A DNA stretch of 64,000 nt, taken from positions 2,666,001 to 2,730,000 of the forward strand of contig NZ_CP142104.1 of the NCBI RefSeq assembly GCF_035751725.1, given 5' to 3'. The position numbers were made by a program, and so were the translations under genes. The notes below the pieces were generated by a model. That model had not been told where the DNA came from, did not search any database, and was given only the letters and a program-made list of their open reading frames with translations. Every line of letters begins with the position of its first letter. Positions within the stretch are counted from its first letter, which is position 1. The DNA is from Pseudomonas frederiksbergensis. GTDB taxonomy: Bacteria; Pseudomonadota; Gammaproteobacteria; Pseudomonadales; Pseudomonadaceae. Below are positions 25,992-34,851 of this stretch, piece after piece.

Positions 25992-27281
25992 TCAGCTGTT
26001 GCGGTTCTTTTCTTCGATCCATTGGGACATGTACTGGGTACTCTTGTGCTGGTGGTGGCGCAGCATGCTGCCGGTGAAGTTATCCCGGCGGCGTCGTGGC
26101 AGATCGGCACGGCACGCATTGAGACTGTCAATCAAGGCCGGACCGTGGACCTGCCTGCGGAAACGTTCATTGAGCAAGGCCAATCCGGCCTGCTGGGCAT
26201 GGGTCCAGCGCGCCGGGTCGCAATACAACTGCACGGCGGCTGCGGCGATGTCTTCGGCGCTCTGGGCGATCACGCCGGGCCAGGGCATGCCGCCGTGCAT
26301 GGCTTCGGCGCCCACGGGCGTGGTGATACTGGGCGTACCGCAGAGCATGGCTTCGATCAGCTTGCCCTTGATGCCGGCACCGAAACGCAGTGGCGCCAGG
26401 CAGATGCGTGCCGCGGACATGACCTGCAAGGCGTCCTCGGCCCAGTTCATGATATGAAATCCTTGGTTCGGATTGTGCAGCGCCGCCGCCTTCGGCGGAG
26501 TGTAGGCGCCGTAGAGGTGCAACTGCGCACCGGGCAGTCGTTGGCGAATCAGCGGCCATACCGCATTTTTCATCCAGAGCACGGCGTCCCAGTTCGGTGC
26601 GTGACGAAAGTTGCCGATGCTGAGGAAATTCGCCCGGGCTTCGTAGGTGGCGAACGGTTCAATGGGCAGGTCCAGCATCAACGGACACCAGAGCAACAGC
26701 TCGCGGGGCACCTTGAAGTGTTCCACCAACAGCTCGATTTCGAATTCCGACACCATCAGGTTCAGGTCGCAACGGAACAGGGCGGCAATTTCCCGCCTGG
26801 CCAGGTCAGTGTCGGCCATCAGCTCGAATTCCTCGCGCAGGGCCGGCGCGAACAAGTCACTGAAGTCCTGGGAGGCTTCATCGGCCTTCAAGCGATCTTT
26901 GAGTCGCTGGTGCCGCGCATGACGCAGGCTTTGCAAGTCCGAGGTTTCCAGCACGCGCAGTGCATCGGGGCAATGTTTCTCGACGCGCCAGCCAAACTGT
27001 TCTTCCATCATGAATTGGTCGAACAGGACGATATCTGGCGCCAGTTCAGCTATGAATGCGTCGAAACTGCTGTTATTGAGTTCGATCGGTACTTCACGGA
27101 TGCCCAGGCCGACCAGGTCGGCGCGGTTTTCGCCGGGCTTGGCGGGGCTGCTGAAGGTGATGTCCCAGCCTTGTCCGAGAAAGGCCTCCAGGAGCTGCAT
27201 GACATGCCCGCCGGCCGCCGATGAACGTGGCTCGGGCCAGACATAGCCGATAACCAGGACTTTGGTGGCGGGATGGGGCAT
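25992..27281 (-). CDS. Glycosyltransferase (group 1-like)
   Basis: 429 residues, no signal peptide or membrane helix, so cytoplasmic. It has a Rossmann-like N-terminus (KVLVIGYVWPEPRSSAAGGH, with the nucleotide-sugar glycine loop) and, in the C-terminal half, the GT4-type CLAPLRFGAGIKGKLIEAML followed by GTPSITTPVGAEAMHGG, the usual sugar-nucleotide-binding acidic region being weak. The acceptor and product are unknown. It is leftward, 82 bp before mtlR, without an obvious link to mannitol use. A receiver gene follows 75 bp upstream of it on the same strand. Confidence 0.82.
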   Translation of the reverse strand: MPHPATKVLVIGYVWPEPRSSAAGGHVMQLLEAFLGQGWDITFSSPAKPGENRADLVGLGIREVPIELNNSSFDAFIAELAPDIVLFDQFMMEEQFGWRVEKHCPDALRVLETSDLQSLRHARHQRLKDRLKADEASQDFSDLFAPALREEFELMADTDLARREIAALFRCDLNLMVSEFEIELLVEHFKVPRELLLWCPLMLDLPIEPFATYEARANFLSIGNFRHAPNWDAVLWMKNAVWPLIRQRLPGAQLHLYGAYTPPKAAALHNPNQGFHIMNWAEDALQVMSAARICLAPLRFGAGIKGKLIEAMLCGTPSITTPVGAEAMHGGMPWPGVIAQSAEDIAAAAVQLYCDPARWTHAQQAGLALLNERFRRQVHGPALIDSLNACRADLPRRRRDNFTGSMLRHHQHKSTQYMSQWIEEKNRNS

Positions 27282-27356
27282 GGCGGGCGATCCTTGGAGC
27301 GTTTCAGGCGCGGGCGGCGCGCGGGGCGCCGATAGTGACCAAGAATGCGCCTGGGC

Positions 27357-27728
27357 TCAAGAAAGAATCTTTTTGACCTTGTCCCGCAACTGATCGATGG
27401 AGAAGGGCTTGCCGATCACCGACATGCCTTCAGGTACATCGATGCTTTCGGCATAACCGCTGGCAAACAGCACCGGCAGTTGCGGCCGCTCGATTCGAGC
27501 CTGCTTGGCCAGTTCCCGTCCGTCCATGATCGGCAGGCCCACGTCCGTCATCATCAGGGCAATGGGCAGCTTGTCGTTGCGCAAAAACTCCAATGCCTGG
27601 CCACAACCGTCCGCCTCCAACACCGTGTACTCCAATTCCTCCAGCACATCGACGATCAACATGCGCACGATGGTGTCGTCTTCGACGACCAGAATGGTGG
27701 GGGAGGTGACAGGTGTGGGGACGGACAT
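27357..27728 (-). CDS. Single-domain response regulator
   Basis: 123 residues, a lone receiver with the acidic pocket (VVEDD near residues 14-18), the phospho-Asp in MMTDVGLP, Ser/Thr-like position in FASGYAES, and the conserved Lys in IGKPFS. There is no output domain, so it acts as a phosphate carrier or protein-binding switch. The FASGYA phrase groups it with the receivers at 34130-34507 and at the C-terminus of the kinase at 34852-36522. It is divergent from the large hybrid kinase, with 259 bp between. Confidence 0.9.
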   Translation of the reverse strand: MSVPTPVTSPTILVVEDDTIVRMLIVDVLEELEYTVLEADGCGQALEFLRNDKLPIALMMTDVGLPIMDGRELAKQARIERPQLPVLFASGYAESIDVPEGMSVIGKPFSIDQLRDKVKKILS

Positions 27729-27987
27729 AATGGACTTCTCGAAAGATGGAATCGGGAGGGGCGATAAAAACGGCCTTAATGCATGAGTAAGTCGAGAGGT
27801 GGCACAAGTTCCCGAAGCTGTACAAGAAAGGATCTATAGTACAAGAGCTGACAAGGATAGTCGCATCCTTAAAACCGAGGTACAGCACCCTTTGGGATTT
27901 GCGTCCTTGAATCGTCAGAAATGTGGATCCAGCCCGTGATTTTGGGCAAACTCCATGATTTTCAACTGCTCACCAAGGCCTTCTTCC

Positions 27988-30900
27988 ATGACTCCTTCGT
28001 CTTCGGTTGACGAACAAAGTTTTCGCAAGCTCCTAAGCCGTAACATCAGCCTTCCTCTTGGCATCGGTGCTCTCAGCGCGGTGTTCTTCATCGCGCTGAT
28101 CACGTACTTGCTTTCGGTGATCCAATGGGTCGGGCACACCGATCGGGTGATCAATAACGCCAATGAAGCGCTGAAGCTGAGCGTCGACCTGGAAACAGGC
28201 ATGCGCGGTTACCTGTTGAGCGGCGACGAGCACTTCCTCGACCCCTATGAGGTCGCCAAGCCGCGGATCGCAGTCGCGCTCGACACATTGTTGGAATTGA
28301 CAGCCGACAATCCGGTACAGACCGACCGTCTGCACCGGATCCAGGCGCTGCAGGTGGAATGGACCAACTACGCCCAAGGCATGATCGATCTGCAACGCAG
28401 CAGCGGCGATTACCGCGGAGCAGTCAAGGCCGGGCGCGGCAAGCGGCTGACCGACGAGATACGCAAGTCTTTCGAAGATGTCGTCGAGACCGAACAGCAA
28501 CTGCGTGCCGAGCGCAACGAGCAGGTACGCACTACCACGATCTGGAGCATCGCCCTGTATTTGCTGTTCGTTGCGGCTGTCAGTGGATTACTGGCCTATG
28601 TTGGCCGTCGGGACCTCCTGACGCTGTCCGGCAACTACAGCGCCAGCCTGAAAGTCCAGCAGCAGAGCGCGTTGCACCTGGAGAAGCAGGCTTGGTTGCG
28701 CAATGGCCAGACCCAGTTGGCCGAACAGGTCCTGGGCCAACTGACCCTGAACCTCCTTGGGCGCAACATCCTGCAGTTCTGCGCGCAGTACCTGGGCACT
28801 GTGGTCGCCGCCCTTTACGCACGAGAAGAAAACGGCACCCTGCGACGCATCGCCACCTATGGCATGTCCAGGGAAGATGACGAACTCCAGCAGGTCATCA
28901 TCGACGGCGAGGGCATCGTCGGCCAAGCCGTGCGGCAAGGGCGTCTTATCCGGCTGGACGATGTGCCGGGCGATTACCTCAAGGTCAGCTCGGGGCTCGG
29001 CCAGGGGCTGCCCAACTGTGTGCTGGTGGTGCCGACCCGTGACGATGATCGCATCAACGGTGTCGTTGAGCTGGGCTTCCTGAGGCCATTGACCGAGCGC
29101 GACATCGAACTGTTGGAGTTGGTAGCCGGCAACATCGGTACGTCCATCGAGGCGGCTCGCTATCGCCAGCGCCTGCAAGAGGTATTGGCCGAGACCCAGC
29201 AATTGAACGAAGAGCTGCAAGTGCAGCAGGAAGAGCTCAAGACCGCGAATGAAGAGTTGGAGGAACAGTCGCGCATCCTCAAGGAGTCCCAGGCGCACCT
29301 GGAAGCCCAGCAACAGGAACTGGAGCAGACCAACGAGCAATTGGCCGAGCAGCGCGACGCCATGGACCAGAAGAACAGCGAGCTGAACCTGGCCCAGATC
29401 CAACTGCAGGAACGCGCCGAAGAATTGCAGCGCTCGAGCAAGTACAAGTCCGAGTTCCTCGCCAATATGTCCCATGAACTGCGCACGCCGCTCAACAGCT
29501 CGCTGATCCTGTCGAAATTGCTGGCGGAGAACCCGCATAACAACCTCAGCGACGAACAGGTCAAGTTTGCCGAGTCGATCTACTCTGCCGGCAATGATCT
29601 GCTGAACCTGATCAACGACATCCTGGACATTTCCAAGGTCGAGGCCGGCAAGCTGGAAGTGCGTCCGGAAAACACCAGCGTGGCGCGCCTGGTGGATGGG
29701 CTCCAGGACGTGTTCAGGCCGCTGACGGCTGAAAAGGGCCTGGCGTTTGAAGTGCAGCTGCTGCCTGATGCGCCGGCGATGTTGTACACCGATCGCCAGC
29801 GTCTGGAACAGATACTCAAGAACCTGTTGTCCAATGCCGTGAAGTTCACCGAACACGGCTCCGTCGAGCTGTCCGTGACCGGCCAGCCGGGTTCGGGCAT
29901 CGCCTTCATGGTGCGTGATTCGGGGATCGGCATCGCCGCCGATCAACAACAGAGTATTTTCGAGGCGTTCCGCCAGGCAGATGGCACCACCAACCGCCGT
30001 TACGGCGGCACTGGGCTGGGACTGTCGATTTCCCGGGACCTGGCAACGTTGCTGGGGGGTTCGATTTCGGTATCCAGCGCGCCAGGACAGGGCAGTGTCT
30101 TCACGCTGGTCTTGCCGGAGCGCTACGTCGAGCCAGGGGAGAACCCCATTGAACCGGTGACATTCACTCCTACCGCAACCGTCCCGGCACCGAGCCGTGC
30201 GCCCGCGCCGGCGCCGCTGGTGGCCGAGGTAGACGCGCCACTCCCGCAATTCCCTGACGACCGGGACAAGGCGCCGTTCGATTCCCGTTGCATCCTCGTC
30301 ATCGAGGACGAACCCAAGTTCGCCCGTATCCTGTTCGACCTCGCCCATGAACTGGGCTACCAGTGCCTGGTGGCCCACGGCGCCGACGAAGGCTTTGACC
30401 TGGCCTTGCAACTGAGCCCTGATGCAATCCTGCTGGACATGCGCCTGCCGGATCACTCCGGGCTGACCGTCCTGCAACGGCTCAAGGAACAAGCCCAGAC
30501 CCGCCATATTCCGGTGCACGTCATTTCCGTCGAAGACCGCGTCGAAGCGGCCATGCACATGGGCGCCATTGGTTACGCGGTCAAGCCGACCACCCGGGAC
30601 GAACTCAAGGACGTGTTCGCGCGACTGGAGGCCAAGCTGACCCAAAAGGTCAAGCGGGTGCTGTTGGTTGAAGACGATGACTTGCAGCGCGACAGCATTA
30701 CCCGCCTGATCGGCGACGACGACATCGAGATCACCGCCGTCGGCCTGGCACAGCAAGCCTTGGATCTGCTGCGCGACAACGTCTACGACTGCATGATCAT
30801 CGATCTCAAGCTACCGGACATGCTGGGCAATGACTTGCTCAAGCGCATGTCCAGCGAAGAGATCTGTTCATTCCCGCCGGTGATCGTCTATACCGGGCGA

Positions 30901-31467
30901 AACCTGACGCGCGACGAAGAAGCCGAGCTGCGCAAGTATTCACGCTCGATCATCATCAAGGGGGCTCGCTCTCCGGAACGTTTGTTGGATGAAGTCACAC
31001 TCTTTCTGCACAAAGTCGAATCGCGGTTGTCCCATGAACGACAGCGCATGCTTCAGACTGCCCGAAGTCGCGACAAGGTTTTCGAAGGCCGCAAGGTACT
31101 GGTGGTGGACGACGATGTGCGCAATATCTTCGCCCTGACCAGCGCCCTGGAGGCCAAAGGAGCGATCGTCGTTATCGGGCGCAATGGTTATGAGGCGATT
31201 GAACGCTTGAACGAGGTCGAAGACATCGACCTGGTGCTGATGGACGTGATGATGCCCGAGATGGATGGCTTCGAAGCCACCACGCTGATCCGCAAGGATC
31301 CTCGCTGGCGCAAATTGCCAATCATCGCCGTTACCGCCAAGGCCATGAAGGATGATCAGGAGCGTTGCCTGGCGGCGGGCTCCAACGATTACCTGGCCAA
31401 GCCGATTGACCTGGATCGCCTGTTTTCACTGATTCGCGTGTGGTTGCCAAATATGGAAAGAATTTAG
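27988..31467 (+). CDS. Hybrid sensor histidine kinase with three receiver domains
   Basis: 1159 residues: transmembrane helix about 20-42, periplasmic CHASE3-type domain (LETGMRGYLLSGDEHFLDPY), second helix about 182-205, GAF domain about 265-390, a long Gln/Glu-rich coiled coil about 393-482, HisKA with the phospho-acceptor His496 in NMSHELRTPLN, HATPase_c with GGTGLGLSIS, then three receivers with phospho-Asp in ILLDMRLP, MIIDLKLP and VLMDVMMP. It autophosphorylates in response to an unknown periplasmic or cytoplasmic cue. The ATG at 27988 follows AAGG; an ATG at 27955 would add 11 residues. The stop overlaps the GTG of the CheR-like gene (TAGTG), tying the kinase to methylation-type enzymes. 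Confidence 0.93.
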   Translation: MTPSSSVDEQSFRKLLSRNISLPLGIGALSAVFFIALITYLLSVIQWVGHTDRVINNANEALKLSVDLETGMRGYLLSGDEHFLDPYEVAKPRIAVALDTLLELTADNPVQTDRLHRIQALQVEWTNYAQGMIDLQRSSGDYRGAVKAGRGKRLTDEIRKSFEDVVETEQQLRAERNEQVRTTTIWSIALYLLFVAAVSGLLAYVGRRDLLTLSGNYSASLKVQQQSALHLEKQAWLRNGQTQLAEQVLGQLTLNLLGRNILQFCAQYLGTVVAALYAREENGTLRRIATYGMSREDDELQQVIIDGEGIVGQAVRQGRLIRLDDVPGDYLKVSSGLGQGLPNCVLVVPTRDDDRINGVVELGFLRPLTERDIELLELVAGNIGTSIEAARYRQRLQEVLAETQQLNEELQVQQEELKTANEELEEQSRILKESQAHLEAQQQELEQTNEQLAEQRDAMDQKNSELNLAQIQLQERAEELQRSSKYKSEFLANMSHELRTPLNSSLILSKLLAENPHNNLSDEQVKFAESIYSAGNDLLNLINDILDISKVEAGKLEVRPENTSVARLVDGLQDVFRPLTAEKGLAFEVQLLPDAPAMLYTDRQRLEQILKNLLSNAVKFTEHGSVELSVTGQPGSGIAFMVRDSGIGIAADQQQSIFEAFRQADGTTNRRYGGTGLGLSISRDLATLLGGSISVSSAPGQGSVFTLVLPERYVEPGENPIEPVTFTPTATVPAPSRAPAPAPLVAEVDAPLPQFPDDRDKAPFDSRCILVIEDEPKFARILFDLAHELGYQCLVAHGADEGFDLALQLSPDAILLDMRLPDHSGLTVLQRLKEQAQTRHIPVHVISVEDRVEAAMHMGAIGYAVKPTTRDELKDVFARLEAKLTQKVKRVLLVEDDDLQRDSITRLIGDDDIEITAVGLAQQALDLLRDNVYDCMIIDLKLPDMLGNDLLKRMSSEEICSFPPVIVYTGRNLTRDEEAELRKYSRSIIIKGARSPERLLDEVTLFLHKVESRLSHERQRMLQTARSRDKVFEGRKVLVVDDDVRNIFALTSALEAKGAIVVIGRNGYEAIERLNEVEDIDLVLMDVMMPEMDGFEATTLIRKDPRWRKLPIIAVTAKAMKDDQERCLAAGSNDYLAKPIDLDRLFSLIRVWLPNMERI

Positions 31468-32282
31468 TGGAACGAAACACAGACATTGAACTTCGTTTGT
31501 TGATCGAAGCGATCTACCTGAAGTACAGCTACGACTTCCGCGATTACTCCGGCGCTTCCATCAAGCGCCGGGTGCTGCATGCGCTGAGCCAGTTCGAGTG
31601 CAAGACCATATCGGCCCTGCAAGAACGGGTGTTGCATGACCCAGGCGCGTTCATGCAGTTGTTGCAGTTGCTGACGATCCCGGTCAGCGAGATGTTTCGC
31701 GACCCTGCGCACTTCCTGGCCATTCGCGAGGAAGTGGTGCCGCTGCTCAAGACCTACCCGTCGATCAAGATCTGGATCGCCGGTTGCAGCACCGGGGAAG
31801 AGGTCTACTCCATGGCGATCCTGCTGCGGGAAGAAGGACTGCTGGATCGCACGTTCATCTACGCCACGGACATCAATCCGCGGTCCCTGGAAAAAGCCAA
31901 GCAGGGCATCTTTTCCCTGGAAAACGTCCGGGCCTACACCCAGAATTACCAGCTTGCCGGAGGTAAGCGTTCGTTTGCCGACTACTATACGGCCGCCTAC
32001 GATTACGCCATGTTCGACAAGACGCTGTGCAAGAACGTGACCTTCGCCGACCATAGCCTTGCAACCGACAGCGTGTTTTCAGAAACTCAATTAATTTCCT
32101 GTCGTAACGTATTGATATATTTCAATAAAAAGCTGCAAGATCGCGCTTTCGGGTTGTTTCATGAGTCCCTCTGCCACCGCGGGTTCCTGGTGCTGGGGAG
32201 CAAGGAGACCCTGGATTTTTCAGCCTTTAGTGCGCAGTTCGAACCCTTGGTCAAACAGGAACGGATCTATCGCAAGTTATGA
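31467..32282 (+). CDS. Stand-alone CheR-type methyltransferase
   Basis: 271 residues with both CheR parts: the N-terminal helical domain (YDFRDYSGASIKRRV) and the SAM-binding domain with IWIAGCSTGEEVYSMAILL and the SCRNVLIYFN motif. CheR proteins methylate receptor glutamates. No chemoreceptor, CheA or CheW gene lies nearby, so the substrate here is probably not a classical MCP. The start is the GTG at 31467, within the kinase stop codon and eight bases after GGAAAG; the open frame could begin at 31440 but that part overlaps the kinase. It overlaps the CheB-like gene by four bases. Confidence 0.9.
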   Translation: MERNTDIELRLLIEAIYLKYSYDFRDYSGASIKRRVLHALSQFECKTISALQERVLHDPGAFMQLLQLLTIPVSEMFRDPAHFLAIREEVVPLLKTYPSIKIWIAGCSTGEEVYSMAILLREEGLLDRTFIYATDINPRSLEKAKQGIFSLENVRAYTQNYQLAGGKRSFADYYTAAYDYAMFDKTLCKNVTFADHSLATDSVFSETQLISCRNVLIYFNKKLQDRAFGLFHESLCHRGFLVLGSKETLDFSAFSAQFEPLVKQERIYRKL

Positions 32283-32866
32283 ATCCAATGACGGACAGAT
32301 CCAGCCAGTTGATCGAGGCAGTCGTCGTCGGTGCGTCCGCCGGTGGCGTCGAAGCATTGCTCAAGATTTTCACGCCGTTGCGCAAAGGTTTTCGCCTGCC
32401 TGTCCTGGTGGTGTTGCATTTGCCCGACGAGCGCAACAGCCAGTTGGCTCAGGTGTTGCGCCACCGTCTCGCGATACCCGTTGAAGAAGCGCGCGACAAG
32501 CAAGACATCTGTCCGGGCACCTTGTACGTTGCGACGCCTGGTTATCACCTCTCGGTCGAGGCTGACCGTAGCCTGTCGCTGAGCCTCGAAGAGCCGGTTC
32601 ACCATTCTCGGCCGTCGATTGACGTGCTGTTCGAATCGGCCGCCGATGTCTATGGCCCGCGTTTGCTGGCGGTGGTGCTGACGGGTGCCAACAGCGACGG
32701 GGCCAAGGGCTTGGCCAGGGTCAAGGCGCTGGGCGGCATCACGGTCGTCCAGGACCCGACAGAGGCACAGGTTGCCACCATGCCTGAAGCGGCGCTTGGC
32801 TTGCACGAGCCCGACCATATCCTAACTTTGCAGGGCATCGGCCAATTGCTGGCCGGGCTGGAATGA
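32279..32866 (+). CDS. Stand-alone CheB-type methylesterase domain
   Basis: 195 residues, equal to the catalytic CheB domain without the N-terminal receiver of chemotaxis CheB. The active-site Ser is in GASAGGVEAL, the His in VVLHLPDERN, and the Asp in LTGANSDGAKGL. It would remove methyl groups or deamidate glutamines on the same target as the CheR-like partner. The ATG overlaps the upstream stop (ATGA), indicating coupled translation. Without a receiver, control by phosphorylation must come from another protein, perhaps one of the neighbouring receivers. Confidence 0.9.
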   Translation: MNPMTDRSSQLIEAVVVGASAGGVEALLKIFTPLRKGFRLPVLVVLHLPDERNSQLAQVLRHRLAIPVEEARDKQDICPGTLYVATPGYHLSVEADRSLSLSLEEPVHHSRPSIDVLFESAADVYGPRLLAVVLTGANSDGAKGLARVKALGGITVVQDPTEAQVATMPEAALGLHEPDHILTLQGIGQLLAGLE

Positions 32867-32871
32867 ACTAA

Positions 32872-34137
32872 ATGCCAAGAGATATTCAAGCCAAACTGCT
32901 GATCGTCGACGATCTGCCTGAGAATCTATTGGCCCTGGAAGCGCTGATCCAGCGCGACGACCGCGAGGTGTTCAAGGCCTTGTCGGCGGACGAAGCGCTG
33001 TCGCTGCTTCTGCAACATGACTTTGCCCTGGCGATCATCGATGTGCAGATGCCGGGGATGAACGGTTTTGAACTGGCCGAGTTGATGCGCAGCACGGAAA
33101 AGACGCGCAGCATCCCGATCATTTTTGTCAGCGCCGCCGGCCGCGAACGCAACTACGCCTTCACCGGCTACGAAAACGGCGCGGTGGATTTCCTGCACAA
33201 GCCGTTGGACACCCATGCGGTCAAAAGCAAGGTCAATGTGTTCGTCGAACTTTATCGCCAGCGCAAGGCGATGAAGGAGCAAGTCAATGCCCTTGAGCAG
33301 AGCCGTCGGGAGCAGGAGCAGTTGCTCCAGCAGTTGCAAGCCACTCGCGGGGAGCTGGAGCAGGCCGTGCGCATGCGCGATGACTTCATGTCGATCGTCG
33401 CCCACGAGGTCCGCACGCCACTCAACGGCCTGATCCTGGAAACGCAGTTGCGCAAGATGCACCTGGCACGGGATAACGCCGCGGCGTTCACCCTGGACAA
33501 GGTGAAGGCGATGGTCGAGCGCGACGAGCGCCAGATCAAAAGCCTGATCCGCTTGATCGAGGACATGCTCGATGTGTCGCGGATCCGCACCGGCAAGTTG
33601 TCGATCCGTCCGACCCGTTTCAATCTGACGGCACTGGTGCAAAATCTGCTGCACAACTTCCAGCCGCAGATCGCCGCCGCCGAATGCACCGTGACGTGCA
33701 TCGCCGAGCCTTTGGTGGAAGGGCACTGGGATGAGTTTCGCATCGAACAGGTGGTTTCCAACCTGCTGACCAATGCGTTGCGCTATGGCAGCAAGAGTCC
33801 GATCGAGGTGCGGGTCTACCAGACGCCCGAGCATGCCTGTGTCGAAGTCCAGGACCACGGTATCGGTATCAGCGAAGAGAACCAGAAGCGCATCTTCCAG
33901 CAATTTGAACGGGTGTCGTCCAAGGCCGCCGCCGCCGGCCTGGGTCTGGGATTGTTCATCTCCGAGCAGATCGTCACTGCCCATGGCGGTATCATCACGG
34001 TCAATAGTCGCCTCAACGAAGGGGCGTTGTTCCGCGTTTGTCTGCCTTTTCAGAAAACTGGCGAACGGACGCAACCTCTGAGCGACCCCAAGGTCGTATC
34101 AGCAGCTATTGATCCAACAAAGGCTTCTCATGAGTGA
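32872..34137 (+). CDS. Receiver-histidine kinase (REC-HisKA-HATPase)
   Basis: 421 residues, cytoplasmic. An N-terminal receiver (about 8-125) has phospho-Asp in IIDVQMPGMNG; a coiled coil (about 125-170) leads to HisKA with VAHEVRTPLNG and an HATPase domain with GIGISEENQKRIF and GLGLGLFIS. The order receiver-kinase suggests that phosphorylation by another kinase controls this one, so it may relay the signal of the triple-receiver kinase upstream. It starts five bases after the CheB-like gene and its end overlaps the next receiver gene by eight bases. Confidence 0.92.
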   Translation: MPRDIQAKLLIVDDLPENLLALEALIQRDDREVFKALSADEALSLLLQHDFALAIIDVQMPGMNGFELAELMRSTEKTRSIPIIFVSAAGRERNYAFTGYENGAVDFLHKPLDTHAVKSKVNVFVELYRQRKAMKEQVNALEQSRREQEQLLQQLQATRGELEQAVRMRDDFMSIVAHEVRTPLNGLILETQLRKMHLARDNAAAFTLDKVKAMVERDERQIKSLIRLIEDMLDVSRIRTGKLSIRPTRFNLTALVQNLLHNFQPQIAAAECTVTCIAEPLVEGHWDEFRIEQVVSNLLTNALRYGSKSPIEVRVYQTPEHACVEVQDHGIGISEENQKRIFQQFERVSSKAAAAGLGLGLFISEQIVTAHGGIITVNSRLNEGALFRVCLPFQKTGERTQPLSDPKVVSAAIDPTKASHE

Positions 34138-34507
34138 AGATGCGCAAGACGTTGTATTGATCGTCGAGGATGATCCTTCGATCCTGATGGTGCTGTCGGC
34201 TTATCTGTCAGGCGAGGGGTATCGGGTCTTGCAGGCCGAAAACGGTGAGCAGGCGTTCGAGATCCTGGCGAGCAAGCCTCATCTGGACATGATGATTACC
34301 GACTTCCGCCTGCCCGGTGGCATCTCCGGTGTGCAGATCGCCGAGCCGGCGGTGAGGTTGCGTCCGGATCTGAAGGTTATTTTCATCAGTGGTTATGCCC
34401 AGGAAGTGCGTGAGACGGATAGCCCCATTACTCGCAAGGCGCCGATTTTGGATAAGCCGTTTGATTTGGATGTGTTGCAGGGGATTATGCAGGGGATGTT
34501 GTCGTAG
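34130..34507 (+). CDS. Single-domain response regulator
   Basis: 125 residues. Acidic pocket IVEDDP, phospho-Asp in MMITDFRLPGG, FISGYAQE and LDKPFD for the Thr/Ser and Lys positions. The ATG at 34130 overlaps the kinase stop by eight bases, so it belongs to the rightward signalling operon. It is the last gene before the dispersed repeat. It resembles the lone receiver at 27357-27728 and the C-terminal receiver of the kinase at 34852-36522, so phosphotransfer among them is likely. Confidence 0.9.
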   Translation: MSEDAQDVVLIVEDDPSILMVLSAYLSGEGYRVLQAENGEQAFEILASKPHLDMMITDFRLPGGISGVQIAEPAVRLRPDLKVIFISGYAQEVRETDSPITRKAPILDKPFDLDVLQGIMQGMLS

Positions 34508-34559
34508 TCTCTGCTGTAATGGCTGGTTGAGTACATATCCGTTTCTGCGGTAACGGCTG

Positions 34560-34790
34560 CTTATGGTTCCGCTCTTACAGCGGGTCACTTTTTTCAGGCG
34601 CCAAAAAAGTAACCAAAAAGGCTTTGCCCCACCATTCGGCACCTCGCCGAGGCTCGGTGTGCCCTCACTCCGGCCTTGCTCAGTGGGCCGCCGCGAAGGG
34701 CCATCCATGGCCCAGCGCGGCTACCTCGGCATCCATGCCGAGGTGCCCACTGCGCAAGGCCTGCGTTCAGCCATCGTGGTTAACGGGGCG
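34560..34790. repeat. Dispersed Pseudomonas intergenic repeat
   Basis: This region matches a repeat familiar from many intergenic regions of the P. fluorescens group: a CAAAAAAGTAACCAAAAAGG core, then CTTTGCCCCACCATTCGGCA, GGGCCATCCATGGCCCAGCG and a late GTGGTTAACGGGG. It contains a nested palindrome (GGGCCATCC-ATGGCCC). An open frame through it is an artefact of its composition. It lies between two convergent signalling operons. Confidence 0.7.
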
Positions 34791-34838
34791 TCAAGGTCAA
34801 GGTCAAGGTCAAGATCAAGATCAAGATCAAGATCAAAA
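34791..34838. repeat. Hexamer tandem repeat
   Basis: Eight consecutive 6-bp units: TCAAGG three times, TCAAGA four times, then TCAAAA. It ends 13 bp before the stop of the leftward kinase gene. The same hexamer occurs in that gene's last codons (34856-34866), so the array may have grown from there. Copy number is likely variable between strains. Confidence 0.9.
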
Positions 34839-34851
34839 GCAGTGCCACGCC

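Larger units (their letters stand above)
34508..34851. other. Gap between convergent signalling operons
   Basis: This 344-bp gap is largely filled by the dispersed repeat and the hexamer array described above. No clear intrinsic terminator for either operon was found; the palindromes in the repeat may take that role. No gene is supported. Confidence 0.6.

Noticed and set aside
28588..30756. A 722-codon leftward frame inside the hybrid kinase
   Set aside because: Antisense shadow; the kinase frame has all expected motifs in order.
34791..34838. Possible CRISPR-like direct repeats
   Set aside because: The units are 6 bp and contiguous with no spacers, and no cas gene is present.
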